Shown: positions 44,037 to 52,681 of the stretch, piece after piece
Numbering within the stretch: position 1 is the stretch's first letter
Layout of the letters: every line of letters begins with the position of its first letter
Source of the DNA: Robbsia andropogonis
GTDB taxonomy: Bacteria > Pseudomonadota > Gammaproteobacteria > Burkholderiales > Burkholderiaceae
Assembly (NCBI RefSeq): GCF_000970345.1
Contig: NZ_LAQU01000008.1
Span: forward strand, 124,001-188,000
Length of the DNA: 64,000 nucleotides
Direction of reading: 5' to 3'
The notes under the pieces: generated by a model
The model's database searches: none
Seen by the model: the letters and a program-made list of their open reading frames with translations, nothing else
What the model was told of the DNA's origin: nothing
Position numbers and translations under genes: made by a program

Positions 44037-45434
44037 ATGAGCATCGTCATCGCCATTCTCGCGCTTGGCGCGTTGATGCTGGCTGCCTACCGCGGCTATA
44101 GCGTCATCCTGTTTGCCCCCCTTGCCGCGCTGGGCGCGGTACTGCTCACCGATCCGTCCGCTGTGGCGCCTGCTTTCTCGGGGCTCTTCATGGACAAGAT
44201 GGTCGGATTCATAAAGCTGTATTTCCCCGTATTCCTGCTTGGCGCCCTGTTCGGCAAGCTTGTCGAACTATCGGGGTTTTCCCGGGCGATTGTCGAGGCG
44301 GTCATACGCTTGCTCGGGCGCGAACGCGCTATTCCTGTCATTGTCGTCGTGTGCGCATTGCTGACCTATGGGGGCGTATCACTCTTCGTTGTCGTGTTTG
44401 CCGTCTATCCGTTCGCGGCCGAAATGTTCCGCCAGAGCGGCATACCAAAACGGTTGATGCCGGCCACCATCGCCTTGGGCGCGTTCACCTTCACGATGGA
44501 CGCCATGCCGGGCACGCCGCAGATTCAAAACATTATCCCGACAACCTTCTTTCATACCACTGCCTGGGCCTCCCCCTGGCTGGGCCTTCTCGGATCCTTC
44601 TTCGTCTTCATTCTCGGCATTGTCTATCTCGAGCGGGCGCGCAGCCGTGCACAACGGGCCAATGAAGGCTATGGCACCAATCTGCGCAATGAACCCGAAA
44701 CCCCGGCGAATATCGCGTTGCCACATCCGCTGATCGCGCTCGCCCCCTTGATCATCGTCGGCGTCAGCAATCTGATTTATACCAGGGCGATCCCCGTATG
44801 GTTCCCGGGGGTATACTCACTCGCCCTGCCCGGCCTGCCATCCCCTATCCCGGTGGACGCTACGAAGCTCGTCGGGATCTGGGCGGTGCTTGCCGCGTTG
44901 GCTTCCGGTTCACTGTTTGTCTTGATTTTCGGTTGGCGCGGAATGCGCAATGGTCCTGGCATTGCCGAGGGGACAAAAACCGCCGTCAGCGGCGCCATGC
45001 TGGCGACAATGAACACGGCCTCCGAATATGGCTTTGGCGCGATCATCGCGGCGCTACCTGGCTTCCTGTTGATCGCCGAAGGGCTGAAGGCCATTCCGAA
45101 TCCACTGATCAACGAAGCGATCGCGATCAACCTGCTCGCAGGCATCACCGGTTCGGCATCCGGAGGCCTGAGCATCGCGCTGGCGGCAATGTCCGACCAG
45201 TTCATCGCCGCGGCCAATGCCGCGCATATTCCTATGGAAGTCATGCACCGGGTCGCCGCGATGGCCTCCGGCGGCATGGATACCTTGCCGCACAATGGCG
45301 CGGTGATTACGTTGCTAGCGGTCACGGGGCTCAGTCATCGCGAGTCGTACGGCAATATCTTCGTCATGACCTTGATCAAGATCGCGGCGGCATTCTTCGT
45401 GATTGCGTTGTACTACGCGTTCGGTATCGTTTGA
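44037..45434 (+). CDS. GntP-family permease
   Basis: 465-residue inner-membrane transporter of the gluconate/hydroxybutyrate (GntP) family. It has 12-14 hydrophobic segments. Signature stretches include GALFGKLVELSGFSRAIVEA, LTYGGVSLFVVVFAVYPFA and the C-terminal SGGLSIALAAMSDQFIAAAN and SGGMDTLPHNGAVITLLAVT. Close relatives carry D-3-hydroxybutyrate, gluconate or other hydroxy-acids. The start at 44037 is chosen because the family N-terminus begins MSIVIAILALGALM; the frame extends 22 codons earlier without a ribosome site. No hydroxybutyrate dehydrogenase or gluconate kinase is adjacent, so the substrate stays open. Confidence 0.85.
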   Translation: MSIVIAILALGALMLAAYRGYSVILFAPLAALGAVLLTDPSAVAPAFSGLFMDKMVGFIKLYFPVFLLGALFGKLVELSGFSRAIVEAVIRLLGRERAIPVIVVVCALLTYGGVSLFVVVFAVYPFAAEMFRQSGIPKRLMPATIALGAFTFTMDAMPGTPQIQNIIPTTFFHTTAWASPWLGLLGSFFVFILGIVYLERARSRAQRANEGYGTNLRNEPETPANIALPHPLIALAPLIIVGVSNLIYTRAIPVWFPGVYSLALPGLPSPIPVDATKLVGIWAVLAALASGSLFVLIFGWRGMRNGPGIAEGTKTAVSGAMLATMNTASEYGFGAIIAALPGFLLIAEGLKAIPNPLINEAIAINLLAGITGSASGGLSIALAAMSDQFIAAANAAHIPMEVMHRVAAMASGGMDTLPHNGAVITLLAVTGLSHRESYGNIFVMTLIKIAAAFFVIALYYAFGIV

Positions 45435-45533
45435 TATCTTACGACCAGCCTTATACGGCGCGGGAATATCGCGTGCCGTTGCGCCTGGATTGCCATCTTT
45501 TGGTAAGCTCGACCTCCTCTGTCCCGATAACTC

Positions 45534-45563
45534 GGCGTCCGTGACGGACGCCGGCGGTTTTTC
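45534..45563 (+). terminator. Strong hairpin plus T-run just before the amino-acid binding protein
   Basis: GGCGTCCG (45534-45541), loop TGA, CGGACGCC (45545-45552), then GGCGGTTTTT. It lies 100 bases after the GntP stop and ends about 18 bases before the next start codon. It most simply terminates GntP transcription. Its position against the next gene's ribosome site also allows attenuation of that gene. Confidence 0.6.
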
Positions 45564-45580
45564 CATCAGCAGGAGTCGCA

Positions 45581-46414
45581 ATGGCCAGTCGTTTTTCCCC
45601 GCGCAACGTGGCGCGTGCCTTCTTCAGCGCCACCGCGTTTTCACTCTCGGCGCTGTCCTTCATCGCCCCATGTGCGCATGCGGCGGATCTTCTCGACACC
45701 GTGAAGCATCGCGGCACGCTCGAAATCGGCTTGGAAGGCACCTATCCTCCGTTTGGTTTCAAGGCGCCTGGCGGCGACCTGCAAGGCTTTGACGTCGACG
45801 TTGCAACAGAGTTGGCCCGTCGCCTCGGCGTCAAGCCGCATTTTGTGACAACCGAATGGAGCGGCATTATCGCTGGCCTCCAGGCGGGCAAATACGATGT
45901 GATCGTCAATCAGGTGGGGATTACCGCCGCCCGTCAGAAAATGCTGGATTTCTCGACGCCTTACACCTATTCCATTGGCCAACTGATCCAGCGGAAGAAC
46001 GACGACCGGCAATTCCGTTCGCTTGACGATTTGAAGGGCCACAAGCTGGGCGTCTCGTTCGGCAGCAACTATAACGATATGGCCAAGGCGGTGCCGGGCA
46101 TCGACGTTCGCACCTACCCAGGCGCGCCGGAATATCTGTCGGACCTGGCGGCGGGACGGATCGATGCGGCACTGAACGATCGCCTGATGCTCGCCTATCT
46201 GCTGAAGCATTCGGCACTGCCGTTGCGTACCAGCGGCACGGCTGGCGACCCTTCCGAGATGGGCATCCCATTCCGCAAGGATAATCCCGCCTTTGCAAAG
46301 GCGGTGAATAACGCGCTGGCCGACATGCGCAGCGACGGCACATTGACCAGACTGTCCGACAAATGGTTTGGCGTGGACGTGTCCAAGCCACTGTCAGCGA
46401 CTGCGGCAAAGTGA
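45581..46414 (+). CDS. Amino-acid ABC transporter substrate-binding protein (cystine/FliY-like)
   Basis: 277-residue periplasmic binding protein of family 3, with a Sec signal ending AHAAD near residue 31. The solute-binding signature GTLEIGLEGTYPPFGFKAPG is followed by LQGFDVDVATELARRLGVK, and the second lobe by LKGHKLGVSFGSNYNDMAK. The nearest characterised group is the cystine/diaminopimelate binders (FliY/TcyJ). AGGAG is 7 bases before the ATG. The permease gene follows after 13 bases; no ATPase gene is present here, so the complex must borrow one or it is encoded elsewhere. Confidence 0.88.
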   Translation: MASRFSPRNVARAFFSATAFSLSALSFIAPCAHAADLLDTVKHRGTLEIGLEGTYPPFGFKAPGGDLQGFDVDVATELARRLGVKPHFVTTEWSGIIAGLQAGKYDVIVNQVGITAARQKMLDFSTPYTYSIGQLIQRKNDDRQFRSLDDLKGHKLGVSFGSNYNDMAKAVPGIDVRTYPGAPEYLSDLAAGRIDAALNDRLMLAYLLKHSALPLRTSGTAGDPSEMGIPFRKDNPAFAKAVNNALADMRSDGTLTRLSDKWFGVDVSKPLSATAAK

Positions 46415-46427
46415 GTTTCGGCAGGCG

Positions 46428-47087
46428 ATGAATTTCTCCGACATCCTGCTTCAATCGGCGCCCGCGTTGGCGCTAGGCGCCTGGCTGACCGTCAAGTTCG
46501 CGGTCTTGTCGATGATCTTCGGGTTGGTCGCCGCCGTGGTCCTTGCAACGATGGGCATCAGCGGCAATCGTTTGCTCGCGGGCATCGCACGCCTGTATGT
46601 CAGTGTGATGCGTGGCACGCCTTTATTGGTACAGATCTTTGTCGTGTACTACGGCCTGCCCGCGCTGGGAATTTCGTTGGATCCGACACCGGCGGGCGTG
46701 CTTGCCCTGTCGGCCAACGTGGCGGCTTACCTCTCCGAAAGCATGCGAGGCGCGATTCTCGGGATCGCCCCGGGACAATGGCTTGCGGCGTACAGTCTCG
46801 GCTTGCGTCGCGGTCAGGCGCTGCGCTTCGTGATCGGTCCACAGGCACTGCGGATTGCCACACCAAGCCTGGCGAATAGCCTCATCAGCCTCATCAAGGA
46901 TACGTCGCTGGTGTCGGTGATCACCGTGACGGAACTGTTGCGCAGCACGCAAGAGCTGATCGCATCAACTTTCTACACACTGCCCTTCTACCTGGTCGCG
47001 GCGGCGACATACTGGATCATGTGTACGGTGCTCGAGATCATTCAGCGGCACGTGGAACGGCGACTGTCTTTACCTGGGAAACATTGA
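46428..47087 (+). CDS. Amino-acid ABC transporter permease (His/Glu/Gln/cystine family)
   Basis: 219-residue inner-membrane permease with five helices. The family motif SVMRGTPLLVQIFVVYYGLP is present, then the EAA loop GIAPGQWLAAYSLGLRRGQA and FVIGPQALRIATPSLANSLI. It resembles YecS/TcyL, the cystine permease that works as a homodimer with FliY. The ATG at 46428 is preceded by a GCAGG; the longer frame overlapping the binding-protein gene was rejected. The operon stops here and the next 300 bases hold only a gene remnant and the promoter of the arabinose operon. Confidence 0.88.
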   Translation: MNFSDILLQSAPALALGAWLTVKFAVLSMIFGLVAAVVLATMGISGNRLLAGIARLYVSVMRGTPLLVQIFVVYYGLPALGISLDPTPAGVLALSANVAAYLSESMRGAILGIAPGQWLAAYSLGLRRGQALRFVIGPQALRIATPSLANSLISLIKDTSLVSVITVTELLRSTQELIASTFYTLPFYLVAAATYWIMCTVLEIIQRHVERRLSLPGKH

Positions 47088-47117
47088 TCGCCATGGAAGA
47101 GTAGCTTGAAGACACGC

Positions 47118-47198
47118 ATGCATCACCTGGATCATCTTGTTCTGACATGCGTCGACATCAAAGCCACCATGCGCTTATCGAGATATCGGAACCGCTGA
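47118..47198 (+). pseudogene. N-terminal remnant of a VOC (glyoxalase-like) protein
   Basis: A 26-codon frame whose first 17 residues (MHHLDHLVLTCVDIKAT) match the start of glyoxalase/bleomycin-resistance (VOC) proteins, which typically read LDHLVLTVxDI-AT-xFY. The match ends after Met18, where the expected Phe-Tyr is replaced by unrelated sequence and a stop. The rest of the ~130-residue domain is absent downstream. It is probably a gene eroded when the neighbouring arabinose operon was placed here. Confidence 0.5.
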
Positions 47199-47345
47199 TC
47201 TAGCTGGCTACGCGACACGATTGCCGGCTCGCTCTCACCGCCTTGCCGGAACAACATTGCAATAGTCGGTCTTTTGTTCGTGCAACATGCGGGCAAAGAT
47301 CGAACTTTGCCCTAATAAACGCGTTAACCCGAATAACCTGTCTCA

Positions 47346-47361
47346 ATAGTCTGACTATAAT
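47346..47361 (+). promoter_or_regulatory. FadR/GntR-type operator overlapping a -10 element
   Basis: ATAGTC-T-GACTAT (47346-47358) is a perfect palindrome that fits the TNGTNNNACNA pattern of FadR-subfamily GntR regulators. The perfect -10 hexamer TATAAT (47356-47361) overlaps its right arm. The -35 region is weak. A regulator bound here would block the promoter of the arabonate dehydratase operon, whose last gene encodes a FadR-type regulator. Confidence 0.6.
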
Positions 47362-47387
47362 GAGGGAAAATAATCAGGAGGAGACAT

Positions 47388-49277
47388 ATGAGCGAGGATC
47401 GCGCATCCGACGTGCGGCTTGCCACGGGCGAAGCGGAAACTGACAGCGCACACGCGGCGCATGGCGCAACGGCGCACGGCAGCAATACACCGAGCGCCGG
47501 CCTCACCGATCATCCGACTGGCCCGGCGAGTGCATCCGGCCGACCACTGCGATCCGCGCAATGGTTTGGTACCGCGGACAAGAACGGCTTCATGTATCGG
47601 AGCTGGATGAAGAACCAGGGCATTCCCGATCATGAGTTCCAAGGTAAGCCGATCATCGGCATTTGCAACACCTGGTCCGAACTGACGCCCTGCAACTCCC
47701 ATTTCCGCAAACTGGCCGAACACGTCAAACGCGGCGTATTGGAAGCAGGTGGCTTCCCCGTGGAGTTTCCCGTTTTCTCGAACGGTGAATCCAACCTCCG
47801 TCCCACGGCCATGTTCACGCGGAATCTCGCCAGCATGGATGTGGAGGAAGCCATCCGCGGCAATCCCATCGATGCGGTGGTGTTGCTGGCTGGCTGTGAC
47901 AAGACAACACCGGCACTACTGATGGGCGCGGCCAGTTGCGACGTGCCGGCCATTCTCGTCAGCGGCGGCCCCATGTTGAACGGCAAACACCGCGGCCGCG
48001 ACGTTGGCTCCGGCACACTGGTCTGGCAACTGAGCGAACAGGTCAAGGCTGGCACCATTACCCTGCATGATTTCCTCTCCGCCGAAGGTGATATGTCGCG
48101 CTCGGTTGGCACATGCAATACCATGGGTACCGCCTCCACCATGGCGTGCATGGCCGAGGCGCTCGGTGTCACACTACCGCATAACGCGGCTATCCCCGCC
48201 GTCGATGCGAGACGGTACGTGCTCGCCCATATGTCCGGCATGCGCATCGTGGAAATGGCTCGCGATGGTGTGACCCTGTCCACGTTGCTCACGCGAGATG
48301 CGTTTGAAAATGCCATTCGCGTCAACGCCGCCATTGGTGGCTCGACGAACGCCGCGATTCATTTGAAAGCCATCGCCGGGCGCATTGGCGTACCGCTGGA
48401 ACTGGAGGACTGGACGCGAATCGGCCGTGGCACCCCTACCTTGGTCGACTTGCAGCCGTCGGGGCGCTTCCTGATGGAAGAGTTCTACTACGCCGGCGGG
48501 CTGCCTGGCGTGCTGCGGCGCCTGGGTGAGGCAAATCTGATCCCGCATCCGGATGCACGTACCGCCAACGGTCGAACGTTGTGGGAAAACGTCTCGGACG
48601 CACCCATTTACGACACAGAGGTGATCCGCGAAATCGACAAGCCCTTGCTGGCGGATGGCGGACTGTGCGTCCTGCGCGGGAACCTCGCTCCCTCCGGGGC
48701 CGTGATCAAGCCATCGGCTGCAACCGCCGCGTTGTTGAAACATCGTGGTCGCGCGGTTGTGTTCGAAAGTCTGGAAGACTACAAGGCACGCATCGTCGAT
48801 CCTGACCTGGATGTCACCGCGGATTCCGTACTCGTCTTGAAAAACTGCGGACCCAAGGGCTATCCCGGCATGGCCGAAGTCGGCAATATGGGATTGCCGC
48901 CAAAATTGCTCGCGCAGGGCATTACCGACATGGTGCGCCTGTCGGATGCACGGATGTCCGGCACCGCGTACGGCACCGTGGTGCTGCACGTTGCTCCGGA
49001 AGCGCGTGCCGGTGGTCCGCTTGCCGTCGTCCGGGAAGGCGACTGGATTGATCTCGACAGCTATCGTGGCGTCCTCCGCCTTGATATTCCTGATGAAGAA
49101 CTCCAAGCGCGACTGACGGAATGGCACGACACGCATGCGCGAAAGGCGCCTGACCCTGCGGACCAGAGTGGGTACCGCAATCTTTACGTAGATCACGTGC
49201 TGCAAGCGGACCAGGGTTGCGATTTCGACTTCCTTGTTGGTTGTCGTGGCGCCGCGGTACCGCGTCATTCGCATTGA
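47388..49277 (+). CDS. L-arabonate dehydratase (IlvD/EDD family)
   Basis: Fe-S dehydratase converting L-arabonate to L-2-keto-3-deoxyarabonate in the non-phosphorylative arabinose pathway. 629 residues, with the cluster cysteines in CNTWSELTPCN, GCDKTTPALLMG and GTCNTMGTAS, and the Mg/substrate region RFLMEEFYYAGGLPGVLRRL. The C-terminal domain has LKNCGPKGYPGMAEVGNMGL and RLSDARMSGTAYGTVVLHVA. The N-terminal ~45 residues are a variable extension. GGAGGAG lies 5 bases upstream. IlvD itself is excluded by the sugar-acid-type sequence and the araFGH context; galactonate or fuconate are possible side substrates. Confidence 0.85.
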   Translation: MSEDRASDVRLATGEAETDSAHAAHGATAHGSNTPSAGLTDHPTGPASASGRPLRSAQWFGTADKNGFMYRSWMKNQGIPDHEFQGKPIIGICNTWSELTPCNSHFRKLAEHVKRGVLEAGGFPVEFPVFSNGESNLRPTAMFTRNLASMDVEEAIRGNPIDAVVLLAGCDKTTPALLMGAASCDVPAILVSGGPMLNGKHRGRDVGSGTLVWQLSEQVKAGTITLHDFLSAEGDMSRSVGTCNTMGTASTMACMAEALGVTLPHNAAIPAVDARRYVLAHMSGMRIVEMARDGVTLSTLLTRDAFENAIRVNAAIGGSTNAAIHLKAIAGRIGVPLELEDWTRIGRGTPTLVDLQPSGRFLMEEFYYAGGLPGVLRRLGEANLIPHPDARTANGRTLWENVSDAPIYDTEVIREIDKPLLADGGLCVLRGNLAPSGAVIKPSAATAALLKHRGRAVVFESLEDYKARIVDPDLDVTADSVLVLKNCGPKGYPGMAEVGNMGLPPKLLAQGITDMVRLSDARMSGTAYGTVVLHVAPEARAGGPLAVVREGDWIDLDSYRGVLRLDIPDEELQARLTEWHDTHARKAPDPADQSGYRNLYVDHVLQADQGCDFDFLVGCRGAAVPRHSH

Positions 49278-49308
49278 CCCCATAGCGCTACTGTCCAAGG
49301 AGACGGAG

Positions 49309-50706
49309 ATGCACAATCTTCCCGCTGGGGGTGCAACGGTACCCAACGCCGATCTCGACCCTGCTACCGAGCACCGCATCGTACGGCGCATCAGCTTGCG
49401 TCTCGTCCCCTTTCTGGTATTGCTTTATCTAGTCGCGTATATCGATCGTTCCACCCTGGGTTTTGCAAAACTTCAGATGAACGCCGATGTGGGCATCGGC
49501 GATGCCGCTTACGGCTTCGGTGCCGGGCTGTTCTTTATCGGCTACTTCCTGTTCGAGGTACCTAGCAACGTGATGCTGGTGAAGGTTGGCGCAAGCCGCT
49601 GGTTCGCACGCATCCTTGTCACCTGGGGCGCGATTACGGCCGCCATGTGCTTGATCAGCGGGCCGCATTCGTTCTATCTGTTGCGTTTTCTGCTTGGCGC
49701 GGCAGAAGCGGGTTTCTATCCGGGCGCGGTCTACTTTCTCTGCCAGTGGTTTCCGTCAAATCATCGCGCGAAAATCTTCGGGCTGTTCTTGCTGTCCCAG
49801 CCGTTCGCCCTGATCATCACCGGCCCTTTATCGGGCGCATTGTTGGACATGGAAGGGGTCGCCGGTCTGCACGGTTGGCAATGGCTTTTCTTGCTGACAG
49901 GCATCCCCGCGATCCTGCTGGCGGTCCCCACCCTTCTGATTCTGCCAGACACACCCGCCAAAGCGCGCTGGCTCCCCGAAGCGGACCGGCGATGGCTCGA
50001 ACGAACCCTTGAACGGGAGCGCGCCGCCGCACCGCAACCGCTCATACACGGGGTACGCGGCTTATTGAGCGTGGTCAAGGATCGGCGAATATTGCTGCTG
50101 GCGCTATATTTCCTGCCCTATCCGCTCGCGATCTATGGATTGAGCACGTGGCTGCCGACCATTGTCAAAGGTTTTGGCGGATCTAATATCACGACCGGCT
50201 TGCTGACGGCCGTTCCTTATGTCTTTGCGGTCGTCGGTCTGCTAACCATTCCGCGCAGTTCAGACAAGCGCGACGAACGGATGTGGCATATCGCGCTTTC
50301 CGCGGGCGTCGGCGCGATCGGCCTGGCCGTGTCGGCATCCGTACATTCACCGGTGGTTCAACTCGCGGCATTATCCGTCACGGCGTGTGCGCTGTATGCC
50401 GCGCAACCGGTGTTCTGGACCTTGCCCGGGCGCTTCCTGAGCGGCACGCAAGCGGCCGCGGGCATAGCTGTCATCAATTCGATCGGCAACCTCGGCGGCT
50501 ATCTTGGGCCATTCGCCGTGGGCGCGATCAAGCAAACCACTGGCCGTATCGAAGACGGTCTGTATTTCCTGTCAGGCGGCGTGCTGCTGCTTGGCGTGTT
50601 GCTGACTTTCGTTATCGCACGCCATGTTGAACGTGGCACTTCGACCTCTTCACCGTCCAAACAGCGCATGAACGCGACCGAATCTCATAGGAGCCCTTCC
50701 GCATGA
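49309..50706 (+). CDS. MFS transporter, anion:cation symporter family
   Basis: 465-residue major facilitator with 12 helices of the ACS (phthalate/glucarate permease) family. Motif A-like region follows helix 2 (FEVPSNVMLVKVGASRWFAR), and the N-terminus has LRLVPFLVLLYLVAYIDRST typical of this group. AAGGAG with good spacing precedes the ATG at 49309; the longer frame to 49234 overlaps the dehydratase gene. It overlaps the next gene by 4 bases. Such transporters carry sugar acids, so arabonate or a related aldonate is a likely substrate, complementing the AraFGH sugar importer in the same locus. Confidence 0.87.
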   Translation: MHNLPAGGATVPNADLDPATEHRIVRRISLRLVPFLVLLYLVAYIDRSTLGFAKLQMNADVGIGDAAYGFGAGLFFIGYFLFEVPSNVMLVKVGASRWFARILVTWGAITAAMCLISGPHSFYLLRFLLGAAEAGFYPGAVYFLCQWFPSNHRAKIFGLFLLSQPFALIITGPLSGALLDMEGVAGLHGWQWLFLLTGIPAILLAVPTLLILPDTPAKARWLPEADRRWLERTLERERAAAPQPLIHGVRGLLSVVKDRRILLLALYFLPYPLAIYGLSTWLPTIVKGFGGSNITTGLLTAVPYVFAVVGLLTIPRSSDKRDERMWHIALSAGVGAIGLAVSASVHSPVVQLAALSVTACALYAAQPVFWTLPGRFLSGTQAAAGIAVINSIGNLGGYLGPFAVGAIKQTTGRIEDGLYFLSGGVLLLGVLLTFVIARHVERGTSTSSPSKQRMNATESHRSPSA

Positions 50707-51665
50707 CCGACCACAACGCGCCCCGTCCCTCCGTTGCCGCGACGAACTCCCCACCAATCTACCGTGGCGTGTTCCCGGTCGTGCCGACAATTTTCGACGC
50801 CAATGGCAATCTCGATTTGGCGGGCCAGCGTCGTGTGCTGGACTTCATGATAGATGCCGGCTCAAATGGCTTATGTATCCTGGCCAACTTCTCAGAACAG
50901 TTCGCGTTGAGTGACGATGAACGAAACGTGCTGCAGACACTGGCCCTCGATCACGTGGCCGGCCGCGTTCCGGTGATTGTCACGACGAGCCATTTCAGCA
51001 CGCACATCTGCGCCAGGCGCAGCCGCGCGGCGCAAGATGCCGGCGCTGCCATGGTAATGATCATGCCGCCTTATCACGGTGCAACCATTCGCGTCGGCGA
51101 GGCGCACATCCATTCGTTTTACCAGCAGGTCTCCGACGCCATCTCGATTCCGATCATGGTGCAGGATGCGCCGGTTTCTGGCACCCCGCTGTCCGCGGCC
51201 TTTCTCGCGCGCATGGCTGGCGAGATCGAGAATCTATCTTATTTCAAGATAGAGACACCACAAGCTGCCTCGAAGCTACGCGAATTGATCGCACTGGGCG
51301 GCGACGCCATCATCGGCCCATGGGATGGCGAGGAAGCGATTACGCTGATGGCGGATCTCGATGCCGGCGCCACGGGCGCCATGACCGGTGGCGGCTATCC
51401 GGACGGCATCCGGCTTATCCTCGATGCGTACACCGCGGGCGATACCGAGAAGGCCGCGGCGTTATATCAGCAATGGTTGCCGCTTATCAACTACGAAAAT
51501 CGCCAAGCCGGACTGGCCGCCTGCAAAGCGTTGATGCGAGAGGGCGGCATCATCACCAGCGATGCAACCCGTCACCCGCTCGCGCCGCTTCACCCGGCCA
51601 CCCGAGACGGGCTGCTCACCGTCGCCCGTCGGCTGGATCCCCTGGTGCTGCGCTGGGCAAGATAA
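50703..51665 (+). CDS. L-2-keto-3-deoxyarabonate dehydratase (DHDPS/NAL family)
   Basis: 320-residue class I Schiff-base enzyme of the dihydrodipicolinate synthase family. The likely catalytic lysine is Lys182 in LSYFKIETPQ. The GxxGE-type motif of true DHDPS is replaced near residue 60 (LCILANFSEQF), as in sugar-acid dehydratases of the family. In the Azospirillum-type pathway this step gives 2-oxoglutarate semialdehyde. An aldolase reaction giving pyruvate and glycolaldehyde is the alternative and cannot be excluded. It begins inside the stop of the MFS gene (ATGA), so it is co-translated with it. Confidence 0.82.
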   Translation: MTDHNAPRPSVAATNSPPIYRGVFPVVPTIFDANGNLDLAGQRRVLDFMIDAGSNGLCILANFSEQFALSDDERNVLQTLALDHVAGRVPVIVTTSHFSTHICARRSRAAQDAGAAMVMIMPPYHGATIRVGEAHIHSFYQQVSDAISIPIMVQDAPVSGTPLSAAFLARMAGEIENLSYFKIETPQAASKLRELIALGGDAIIGPWDGEEAITLMADLDAGATGAMTGGGYPDGIRLILDAYTAGDTEKAAALYQQWLPLINYENRQAGLAACKALMREGGIITSDATRHPLAPLHPATRDGLLTVARRLDPLVLRWAR

Positions 51666-51836
51666 TTCAGATCGCGCCAGACGCCTTTGCCTCAAAGCGG
51701 GGAAAAAGCGCGCGATGATACGATGCCTCTACGGCGATAACGGCGTGATATGTGACGCAACGCTGTTCTATCCGCCTGCGGCATCTCTGCATGATATGCT
51801 TGCGTGCCCGTCCTCCAACTCAAATCATACGCAGGC

Positions 51837-52565
51837 ATGGATTATCGCCATCCCCAACCGCGCAAGAGTCGGCACAGCCAGATCGTGCAAGACATTGGGA
51901 CGGATATCGTCAGCGGCAAGCTAAAACCGGGGGAAAGGTTGCCGCCTGAGCCCCTGCTATGTGAGACATACGGCGTCAGCCGGCCAGTGCTGCGCGAGGC
52001 CACGCGCGTGCTTGTTGCAAAAGGTCTGGTCGTCTCGAAACCGCGTGTGGGCAGTGTCGTCCGAGACAGCGAAGATTGGCATCTGCTCGATCCGGATGTT
52101 CTGTTCTGGACACTTAACAGCATGCCCGAGACAGACTTCTTCCGCTCGCTATTGACTGTGCGCCGCATCATCGAACCCGCCGCGGCTGCCCTTGCCGCAA
52201 CGTCGGCTGATGAAAACGATATCCGCCGCATTGAAACCGCGTTTTCTGAGATGGCTTCGGCCAATACACCGGATGGCCTGCTGGAACCGGATCTCGCATT
52301 TCACCGCGCGATCATGGCGGCCACGCATAACCGGATGCTGGCTCACATCGGGAATATGCTGTCGCTCGCACTATCGGAGTCGATCAAGTTGACAAGCCGC
52401 CATCCGAACACCCATGCGCTATCACTGCCACGTCATAAAGCGATCTTGACCGCGATCCAGAACCGCGACCCGCTCGCAGCCAGGCAGGCCAGTCTTGTGC
52501 AACTCGACAGCGCCGGTGTCGATGCGGACAGCGTGCTCGCCGACCAACCCCTTTCGTCCGTATAA
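51837..52565 (+). CDS. FadR-subfamily GntR regulator of the arabinose genes
   Basis: 242-residue GntR-family repressor with an N-terminal winged helix (residues ~12-75: VQDIGTDIVSGKLKPGERLP; CETYGVSRPVLREATRVL) and an all-helical FCD ligand domain. The FCD domain carries the metal-binding Asp and His pattern (EPDLAFHRAIMAATHN; LPRHKAILTAIQNRDPLAA). In this subfamily sugar-acid intermediates release DNA. The ATG at 51837 is favoured over a GTG at 51804 because family N-termini begin near here. It is 171 bases after the dehydratase gene and probably acts on the palindromes at 47346 and 56656. Confidence 0.85.
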   Translation: MDYRHPQPRKSRHSQIVQDIGTDIVSGKLKPGERLPPEPLLCETYGVSRPVLREATRVLVAKGLVVSKPRVGSVVRDSEDWHLLDPDVLFWTLNSMPETDFFRSLLTVRRIIEPAAAALAATSADENDIRRIETAFSEMASANTPDGLLEPDLAFHRAIMAATHNRMLAHIGNMLSLALSESIKLTSRHPNTHALSLPRHKAILTAIQNRDPLAARQASLVQLDSAGVDADSVLADQPLSSV

Positions 52566-52566
52566 T

Positions 52567-52597
52567 CGCAAAACGCGCCTCCGAGGCGCGTTTTGCG
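52567..52597. terminator. Bidirectional rho-independent terminator
   Basis: A perfect 14-bp inverted repeat, CGCAAAACGCGCCT and AGGCGCGTTTTGCG, with loop CCG. It has A-runs on one side and T-runs on the other, so it can end both the GntR transcript (plus) and the araFGH transcript (minus), which converge here. Confidence 0.88.
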
Positions 52598-52681
52598 TTA
52601 TCTCACACATGTCCATCGGACCGGTTTTCACCAAGCCGAAAGCGGTGTGCTTCGCCCAGAAACACACCACCGCCTCATCGA

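Noticed and set aside
48174-49391. 405-codon antisense frame over the arabonate dehydratase gene
   Set aside because: Sense strand encodes an unambiguous IlvD-family enzyme; the antisense frame runs across two sense genes.
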